Source of the DNA: an uncultured Lachnospiraceae bacterium
Lineage (GTDB): Bacteria; Bacillota; Clostridia; Lachnospirales; Lachnospiraceae
Reading direction: 5' to 3'
Assembly (NCBI GenBank): GCA_902783735.1
Contig: CACZSE010000259.1
Coordinates: forward strand, 1 to 10,569
DNA length: 10,569 bases
Every line of letters starts with the position of its first letter. The stretch's first letter is position 1. The notes below the pieces were generated by a model, which was not told the origin of the DNA, searched no databases, and was given only the letters and a program-made list of their open reading frames with translations. The translations under genes and the position numbers were made by a program. Below, in pieces: positions 4,936-10,569 of this stretch.

Positions 4936-7890
4936 ATGAAAAAAGCTGATTTAAGTAAATTGGACAAATATGAACTTATAAGTAAAGAGAATATCGATGA
5001 CCTTAAGAGTGTTGGTTATCTTTTAAGGCATAAAAGATCGGGAGCCAGGGTTGTTATCATGGAAAATGATGATGATAACAAGGTTTTCTATATCGGATTC
5101 AGAACAACACCGAAGGACAGCACCGGTGTTATGCACATTTTGGAGCATTCGGTGCTCTGCGGCTCAAGGGATTTCCCGGTAAAGGATCCGTTTGTCGAGC
5201 TTGTCAAGGGTTCGCTCAATACCTTTTTGAATGCGATGACCTATCCCGATAAGACGGTCTACCCCGTGGCAAGTACAAACGATAAGGATTTTCAAAACCT
5301 TATGCATGTATATCTTGATGCGGTATTTTATCCGAACATCTTAAAAAATGACCTTACCTTCAAGCAGGAGGGATGGCATTATGAGATGAACGATGAGGAT
5401 GATGACATTACCATAAACGGTGTTGTTTACAATGAGATGAAGGGTGCTTTTTCATCGCCCGACGATGTGCTTGAAAGAGAGATCTTTAATTCGCTTTTCC
5501 CCGATACGACCTACGGTAATGAATCCGGCGGCGCACCGAAGGCAATACCCGAGCTTACCTATGAAGCGTTCATAGATACATATAAGAAGTATTATCATCC
5601 CTCAAACAGTTATATTTACCTTTACGGGGACATGGATTTTGAGGAAAAGCTTGCATTTATAGATGAAAAGTATTTAAGCAGCTTCGATGAGATAAAGGTA
5701 GATTCCGAGGTTGAGGTTCAAAAGAGTTTCGATAAACCCGTGGAAGTAAAGAAGAGCTTTTCGATAACCGCCAGTGAACCTGCAAAAGAAAACACCTACC
5801 TTTCTTACAATGCCGTTTTCAGCAACAGCCTGGATCCGGAGGAATATATAGCATTACAGATCATAGATTATGCACTTTGCAGTGCACCCGGCGCTGTACT
5901 TAAGCAGGCTTTGCTTGATAAAGGCATTGCGAAGGATGCTTACAGCTTCTATGAAAACGGCATTAAACAGCCCTATTTTTCGATCATCGCAAAGAATTCC
6001 GATGAGGACAAAAAGCAGAGCTTTCTGGATACAATAGAAGAGGTCCTGACACAGATCGTTAAGAACGGATTTTATAAAGATACACTGCGTGCGGCACTTA
6101 ATGCATTTGAGTTCAAATACCGTGAGGCCGACTTCGGTTCTTACCCGCCGGGACTCATGTACGGTCTGCAGGCATTGGACAGCTGGCTCTATGATGATAA
6201 CAAGCCGTTTATTCATATCTCATGCGGTGAGACATTCAAGAAGCTTCGTGAAAAGATCGATACCGGTTATTTTGAAAATCTTATAGAAAAATATCTTCTT
6301 AAGAACTCACACAGATCGGTAGTCGTTGTTGTTCCCGAGATCGGACTGGTGGAAAAAGAAGATAAGGAACTGGCCGCAAAGCTTTCGCAATTTAAGGAAA
6401 CCCTTACAAAAGAACAGATAAAGGATATTGTAAAAAAGACAAAAGAGCTTAAGGAATATCAGGAGAGTGAGGACAGCCCCGAGGATCTCGAGCGCATACC
6501 TTTGCTTGAGCTTAAGGATATAAAGAAGGAGACCGGAAAGCTTTACAACGAAGTAAGAGACATAGACGGTGTGAAGACGCTCTATCATGGTGTGGACACT
6601 CACGGTATCGACTATATAAGACTGATCTTTGATATGTCAAAGATATCGGAGGAGTTGTATGCTTATGCCGGCATTCTTAAGAATACCATGGGCCTTGTAG
6701 ATACAAAGAATTATACTTACTCCGAATTATTTGACAGGATCAACATCCTGACCGGCGGCATTGCACCTGTTTGCAATATCTATACCGATTCAAAGAACCT
6801 TGACAGCAATACCGTCACCTTTGAGTGGAAGGCAAAGGTTTTGGAGGGCGGTCTGTCAGACGCATTTGATCTTTTAAAGGAGATCATCTTCACATCCGTT
6901 TTGGACAATGAAAAGAGAAACAGAGAGCTTGTCAGTGAGATGAGATCAAGAGCGCAGGCAACGATGATGAGCTCAGGCCATCAGGTGGCAATAGGAAGAC
7001 TCGGAACCTATTTTTCAAAGGGAGCGGTACTTACCGACAGACTGAGCGGCTATACAGGATATAAGCTTGTGGAAAAGACCGACAATGACTATGACGGTCA
7101 AAAGAAAGCCTATATTGAAAACTTAAAAAGGCTTACCGGCATAATATTTAAACGCGAGAATCTTATGTTTGACTTTGCCGGTTCGGAAGCTGAATATGAA
7201 GACTTTAAGACAAAGGCGAAAGCATTCCTTACTGACCTGAAGGCCTTTGAAGATTCGCAAAAAAGCGAAGCAGGGCTTAAAGCATTTGACCCGGTACCCG
7301 ATGTCAAAAATGAAGGTATCATGAACTCATCGCAGGTAAACTATGTATGCAGAGGCGGTAACTTTGTAAATAAAGGGCTGCCGTATACCGGAAGCTTAAG
7401 AGTCTTACGTGTTATCATGAGCTATGATTATCTGTGGTTAAACGTTCGTGTTAAAAACGGAGCCTACGGATGCATGAGTGCCTTCGGAAAAGGCGGAGAC
7501 AGCTTCTTTGTATCCTACAGGGATCCGAACCTTAAAAAGACGCTCGATACATATGAGGGCATAGTTGACTATGTGGATTCCTTCGATATACCCGACAGAG
7601 CCATGACGCAGTATATAATAGGAGCCATCAGCGATCTTGATGCGCCTCTTACCCCTTCGGCAAAAGCGCTTAAATCACTCAGCGCATATATGACCAATTA
7701 CAGTGAGGCCGATTATCAGAAGGAGAGAGATGAGGTCCTTTCGACTAATGTGAACAGCATAAGAGATCTTTCAAAATACATGAAGGCAATCCTCGAAGAC
7801 GGCTATATTTGTGTTGTCGGAAATGAGGAAGCCATAAAGAGCGAAAAGGAGCTCTTTGATAATCTTGAAAATATGATAGAAAAGGCATGA
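4936..7890 (+). CDS. M16C-family zinc metallopeptidase (PreP/insulinase type)
   Basis: A 984-residue peptidase, the length usual for the M16C group that includes plant and mitochondrial presequence protease PreP. The inverted zinc motif HILEH puts the ligands at H67 and H71 with catalytic E70; the third ligand is E167 in NEMKGAF. The family motif GSLNTFLNAMTYPDKTVYP is present. A central M16C-associated helical region spans roughly residues 455-700, and the C-terminal half has the conserved Arg/Tyr pair (R838, Y844 in RVKNGAYG) that helps bind substrate. The four-domain clamshell of this family degrades unfolded peptides up to some tens of residues in a closed chamber. There is no signal peptide, so it is probably cytoplasmic and disposes of peptides. 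All catalytic residues appear intact. It lies 32 bases after the 130-residue gene, in the same operon. Confidence 0.95.
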   Translation: MKKADLSKLDKYELISKENIDDLKSVGYLLRHKRSGARVVIMENDDDNKVFYIGFRTTPKDSTGVMHILEHSVLCGSRDFPVKDPFVELVKGSLNTFLNAMTYPDKTVYPVASTNDKDFQNLMHVYLDAVFYPNILKNDLTFKQEGWHYEMNDEDDDITINGVVYNEMKGAFSSPDDVLEREIFNSLFPDTTYGNESGGAPKAIPELTYEAFIDTYKKYYHPSNSYIYLYGDMDFEEKLAFIDEKYLSSFDEIKVDSEVEVQKSFDKPVEVKKSFSITASEPAKENTYLSYNAVFSNSLDPEEYIALQIIDYALCSAPGAVLKQALLDKGIAKDAYSFYENGIKQPYFSIIAKNSDEDKKQSFLDTIEEVLTQIVKNGFYKDTLRAALNAFEFKYREADFGSYPPGLMYGLQALDSWLYDDNKPFIHISCGETFKKLREKIDTGYFENLIEKYLLKNSHRSVVVVVPEIGLVEKEDKELAAKLSQFKETLTKEQIKDIVKKTKELKEYQESEDSPEDLERIPLLELKDIKKETGKLYNEVRDIDGVKTLYHGVDTHGIDYIRLIFDMSKISEELYAYAGILKNTMGLVDTKNYTYSELFDRINILTGGIAPVCNIYTDSKNLDSNTVTFEWKAKVLEGGLSDAFDLLKEIIFTSVLDNEKRNRELVSEMRSRAQATMMSSGHQVAIGRLGTYFSKGAVLTDRLSGYTGYKLVEKTDNDYDGQKKAYIENLKRLTGIIFKRENLMFDFAGSEAEYEDFKTKAKAFLTDLKAFEDSQKSEAGLKAFDPVPDVKNEGIMNSSQVNYVCRGGNFVNKGLPYTGSLRVLRVIMSYDYLWLNVRVKNGAYGCMSAFGKGGDSFFVSYRDPNLKKTLDTYEGIVDYVDSFDIPDRAMTQYIIGAISDLDAPLTPSAKALKSLSAYMTNYSEADYQKERDEVLSTNVNSIRDLSKYMKAILEDGYICVVGNEEAIKSEKELFDNLENMIEKA

Positions 7891-7912
7891 TAATAAAAAA
7901 GGAAGAGTATAC

Positions 7913-8347
7913 ATGACAGAATTGTTTGATGATTACGAGATATTGCTTCAGAAATTTAAAAAGAGCGAATATATAAAGAACATGGATATTTACAGAAAGA
8001 AATATGAAGAGCAGTTAAAGACTCTCATAGATGCGGTTTCTGATGTAAACGATCCGGATGCAAGTAAAGATAAATATATTGAGTTTTCAAAACAGATATG
8101 CAAAAAATATTCGTTTTTAAACAGACTGGGGAAGCTTAAGAAACAGGACCTGAGTCTTTTCATGATCTATTTTATCTTTCCGGCTATGTTACTTACGGGG
8201 AAAGATAACAACTGTGACGAGAGAGCAAAAGAAGCCTGCGACAGATTGTTAAAAGCCTGGAATGATACTCTCGGCGTAAATATCGATTATGTGGATTATA
8301 ACAATATACTGGCAGGCTTTAATGACAAGATGTTCGGGATATTCTGA
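7913..8347 (+). CDS. Unknown 144-residue helical protein
   Basis: I do not recognise this protein. It is mostly charged and helical, with a Lys/Glu/Tyr-rich N-terminal half (YIKNMDIYRKKYEEQL) and one short hydrophobic patch at about residues 80-96 (LSLFMIYFIFPAMLLTG) that could be a buried helix or a membrane contact. Four cysteines (63, 102, 109 and one near the hydrophobic patch at most) are scattered without a metal motif. GGAAGAG at 7901-7907, five bases before the ATG, supports the start. It is the last gene of the operon, 22 bases after the M16C peptidase and directly before the terminator. Confidence 0.75.
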   Translation: MTELFDDYEILLQKFKKSEYIKNMDIYRKKYEEQLKTLIDAVSDVNDPDASKDKYIEFSKQICKKYSFLNRLGKLKKQDLSLFMIYFIFPAMLLTGKDNNCDERAKEACDRLLKAWNDTLGVNIDYVDYNNILAGFNDKMFGIF

Positions 8348-8419
8348 ACACGGTCTTACTCATAAGTGATCTTTGGTTTGATCTGAGTACATGTTGTCGC
8401 ATGGATCACATATAAAAAA

Positions 8420-8468
8420 CTTTCCGTACGGGTGAACCAACCACCTGTGACGGAAAGCTTTTTATTTT
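8420..8468. terminator. Strong, probably bidirectional intrinsic terminator
   Basis: CTTTCCGT (8420-8427) pairs with ACGGAAAG (8450-8457), and ACGGGTG (8428-8434) pairs with CACCTGT (8442-8448) with one G-U pair. Together they make about 15 base pairs with a single bulged G (8449) and a 7-base loop. On the plus strand a T-rich tract (five T, A, four T) follows at 8459-8468. On the minus strand the run of six A at 8414-8419 gives a U-run. It sits between convergent genes, so it can end both transcripts. Confidence 0.9.
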
Positions 8469-8488
8469 ATATTCTTATTCGGGTGATA

Positions 8489-9619
8489 TTATACTTCTTT
8501 GTTTTCGGTGCTTTCAGAAGCAGTAGTATCGCTTACTTCGGTACTTGCTTTGCTGCCTGAGGTTTCGAGAACCTTTCCTTCTTTCTTAGCGGCTTTTGCG
8601 GCCTTTTTTTCCGCTTTGCGTTCCTTTCGCTCTTCCTTTCTTGTCTTAACCCAGTTGCGGAATCTCTTGTTTGAGAGAAGGATCAGACGAAGGATAAAGA
8701 CAACGATCGCGATCTTGATAAGTGTGATAACGATATAAGGAAGATCGATGATAAGGTCTATGAAGAATTCCTTAACATCATGGATAACATCCCTTAAACT
8801 GTGTGAAAAGCCTTCGGAGATGCGCTCCCATGCGGTCTTGGGTTCTGTGGGCTCTTCAATGGGGGTATAATCTATAACTTCGGTTATGTTTATATCCACG
8901 GTACTGAAATCAACCTGATTATCGAAGGTACGGAGCTGGCTTTCCATGCTCTCGATCTGATAACGGATATCCGTAAGATGATCTTCGATGGACATCATCT
9001 CTTCAATGGTCTCGGCTCTTTCGAGATATTCCATGAGACGGTCTCTTTCAGCGATAAGAACATTCTTATGGCTTTCCATATCTACATAGGTAAGGGTCAC
9101 ATCACGCACGGATTCGGATCTGTTTGTGACATTTGTCTGCTCGCCTATGGTATTTATGAACGTATCGAGGTTCTTTGCGGGGATACGTGCGCGGATATAT
9201 GAGTTTCTTGAACTGTTGCGGCTTGAATTATATGAATTGTTATGCATATCCATATTTTCAATATATCCGCCCAGAGCAGTAATGCTGTCAGAAAGATTTT
9301 TGACCAGTGTATCATATTCCTTGGTCTCGACCGAAAGGCTTACATCGCGGATGAGCTTACGGTTCGAGGTGGAAGCATTTTCTGTGGTGGTCGTGTCTGT
9401 TCCGGCAGAAGTGCTTTTTGCCTCATCGTACATCTCATAGTCTTCGGAAGCATATGAGACCATGTCGCCGCCGTCGTAGTAGGCTTCTTCGGCAATAGCA
9501 TCATTTGCCATGGGAGCAGAACTCTTATATGAGCCTGAATCCGCACTCGAATCGCCGCATCCTGTTATGGTCAACGCGGTAATGACGGCAAGAGACCATA
9601 CAATAACTTTTCTTTTCAT
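8489..9619 (-). CDS. DUF4349 membrane-anchored lipoprotein
   Basis: 376 residues. A lipoprotein signal peptide ends in the lipobox ITGC, with lipidation expected at C21. Residues about 22-85 are a low-complexity Ser/Asp/Tyr/Thr-rich spacer. Residues about 86-318 match DUF4349: a strand region starting RKLIRDVSLSV, an Asn/Ser/Arg-rich insertion at 126-140, a coiled coil at about 185-230, a second strand region and a transmembrane helix at about 285-316. A basic Lys/Ala/Glu tail (320-350) then enters the cytoplasm, ending in an acidic Ser/Thr tail. The protein would be tethered at both ends on the outer face. DUF4349 function is not established; envelope or stress roles are guesses. CGGAGG five bases before the ATG supports the start. 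It is a single gene, convergent with the operon and divergent from era. Confidence 0.93.
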   Translation of the reverse strand: MKRKVIVWSLAVITALTITGCGDSSADSGSYKSSAPMANDAIAEEAYYDGGDMVSYASEDYEMYDEAKSTSAGTDTTTTENASTSNRKLIRDVSLSVETKEYDTLVKNLSDSITALGGYIENMDMHNNSYNSSRNSSRNSYIRARIPAKNLDTFINTIGEQTNVTNRSESVRDVTLTYVDMESHKNVLIAERDRLMEYLERAETIEEMMSIEDHLTDIRYQIESMESQLRTFDNQVDFSTVDINITEVIDYTPIEEPTEPKTAWERISEGFSHSLRDVIHDVKEFFIDLIIDLPYIVITLIKIAIVVFILRLILLSNKRFRNWVKTRKEERKERKAEKKAAKAAKKEGKVLETSGSKASTEVSDTTASESTENKEV

Positions 9620-9635
9620 AATTTCCTCCGTTCCC

Positions 9636-9660
9636 GGGTAAATGAGAGTTTCATTTGCCC
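9636..9660 (-). other. Leader hairpin upstream of the DUF4349 gene
   Basis: GGGTAAATGA (9636-9645) and TCATTTGCCC (9651-9660) form a 10-base inverted repeat around a 5-base loop. On the plus strand the one imperfect pair is U-G; in the leftward transcript it is a C-A mismatch. In the leftward transcript the hairpin ends six bases before CGGAGG, so it could affect translation of the lipoprotein. No T-run follows on the plus strand. Confidence 0.4.
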
Positions 9661-9733
9661 ATTTGTCTTATCGTTCTGATATAGATACGTACCCGATGCA
9701 ATAAAATTATGGTAAAAAAAACATTTTTTTATT

Positions 9734-9762
9734 ATTATATAGTAAGTGAGCATAAAATACAA
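9734..9762 (-). promoter_or_regulatory. Near-consensus sigma-A promoter for the DUF4349 gene
   Basis: On the minus strand TTGTAT (plus 9757-9762) and a perfect TATAAT (plus 9734-9739) are separated by exactly 17 bases. The start would be near 9727, giving a leader of about 108 bases. The start point falls in a run of seven A followed by TG and eight T on the minus strand. No equally good promoter for era is visible on the plus strand; a weak extended -10 (TGATATAGA, 9677-9685) is the best alternative. Confidence 0.65.
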
Positions 9763-9826
9763 AATGAGAAGCCTGCAAGGTAATAGACCGGGCCGGCAAA
9801 ATATATACAGATCAACGGAGATATAC

Positions 9827-10569
9827 ATGAAAAATGACTATAAGGCCGGGTTTGTCGGCATAATAGGGAGACCGAATGTGGGCAAATCCACACTCATGAA
9901 CCATCTGATAGGTCAGAAGATCGCCATAACGAGCAAGAAGCCCCAGACCACCAGAAACAGGATACAGACCGTATATACATCGGATGAGGGTCAGATCGTG
10001 TTTGTGGACACACCCGGCATACATAAGGCAAAGAACAAGCTTGGCGATTACATGGTAAATACTGCCTACGGTTCCATGAACGGAGTGGATGTCATAATGT
10101 GGCTGGTTGAGCCCACCACCTATATAGGCGCGGGTGAAAAGAGCATATTGGAGCAGATAAAGAAGGCAAAAGTGCCGGTCATCCTTGTCATAAACAAGAG
10201 CGATACGGTAAAAAAAGCAGAGATACTTCCGGTCATCGAAACCTACAGCAAAGAATATGATTTCGATCAGATAGTCCCGGTTTCGGCAAAAAAAGAGGAC
10301 GGGCTGGGTGATCTTATAAAATGCATCATGCAGTATCTGCCCTACGGTGAACCGTTTTACGATGAGGATACGATCACTGACCAGCCCGAGCGTCAGATCG
10401 TCGCAGAACTGATAAGAGAAAAGGTGCTGCGTACCATGGGCGATGAGATACCTCACGGAGTAGCCGTTGCGATCGACTCCATGAAATATGAAGGAAAAGT
10501 ATGCAGCATCGATGCCACGATCATCTGCGAACGTGACAGTCACAAGGGCATGATAATAGGAAAGCAGGG
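9827..10569 (+). CDS. era: Era GTPase, cut by the window end
   Basis: The first 247 residues of Era, which is usually about 300 residues. All GTPase motifs are present: G1 GRPNVGKS (14-21), G2 in PQTTR (39-43), G3 DTPG (61-64), G4 NKSD (123-126) and G5 SAK (153-155). The KH RNA-binding domain follows and the window ends inside its GMIIGKQ loop (from residue 241), the family's GxxG-type motif. Era binds GTP and the 3' end of 16S rRNA during maturation of the 30S subunit and is generally essential. CGGAG six bases before ATG 9827 supports the start. The neighbours often found with era in Firmicutes (ybeY, dgkA, recO) are not upstream here; whether recO follows cannot be seen. Confidence 0.97.
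   Translation, partial: MKNDYKAGFVGIIGRPNVGKSTLMNHLIGQKIAITSKKPQTTRNRIQTVYTSDEGQIVFVDTPGIHKAKNKLGDYMVNTAYGSMNGVDVIMWLVEPTTYIGAGEKSILEQIKKAKVPVILVINKSDTVKKAEILPVIETYSKEYDFDQIVPVSAKKEDGLGDLIKCIMQYLPYGEPFYDEDTITDQPERQIVAELIREKVLRTMGDEIPHGVAVAIDSMKYEGKVCSIDATIICERDSHKGMIIGKQ

Noticed and set aside
8366..8409. GTGATC/GATCAC inverted repeat and TGATCT direct repeats before the terminator
   Set aside because: Six-base matches with long spacers are expected by chance, and the adjacent 15-pair stem explains termination.
9812..10543. 243-codon minus-strand open frame opposite era
   Set aside because: It lies antisense to the unmistakable Era GTPase and has no recognisable domain.

Overview
The window looks like chromosomal DNA of a Gram-positive Clostridia, most likely a Lachnospiraceae of the Butyrivibrio/Pseudobutyrivibrio type. 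That placement is an inference from the moderately AT-rich composition, strong AGGAGG-type ribosome binding sites, the style of the Era GTPase, and a DUF4349 lipoprotein with a Gram-positive-like layout. There are no tRNA or rRNA genes, CRISPR arrays, transposases or phage genes.

Positions 1-268 are non-coding. They hold a good leftward promoter (36-64) for a gene outside the window, an AT-rich inverted repeat (73-93), a strikingly GC-rich self-complementary element (100-170), AT-rich direct repeats, and a weak rightward promoter before the first gene.

Positions 269-8347 are seven rightward genes packed so tightly (a 4-base overlap or gaps of 3 to 38 bases) that they are probably one operon: (1) a HerA-like DUF853 ATPase; (2) a membrane-anchored protein with a C-terminal J domain and an internal calcium-loop-like motif; (3) a rhomboid-fold membrane protein without the catalytic GxSG serine motif, ending in a MYND-like cysteine/histidine zinc cluster; (4) a sigma-70-like protein that keeps core-binding region 2.1/2.2 and region 3 but has lost 2.3/2.4 and region 4; (5) a 130-residue unknown; (6) an M16C (PreP-type) zinc peptidase; (7) a 144-residue unknown. 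The operon ends at a strong, probably bidirectional terminator (8420-8468).

A leftward gene (8489-9619) encodes a DUF4349 lipoprotein with its own near-consensus promoter (9734-9762) and a leader hairpin. Divergent from it, 9827 to the window end is the start of era, the essential 16S rRNA-binding GTPase, cut off inside its KH domain.

The main point of interest is the operon. A DNA-pumping type ATPase, a J-domain membrane protein, a pseudo-rhomboid, a sigma factor look-alike and a large peptidase do not form a pathway I recognise. The shared theme could be protein quality control or envelope stress linked to RNA polymerase, but this is only inference.
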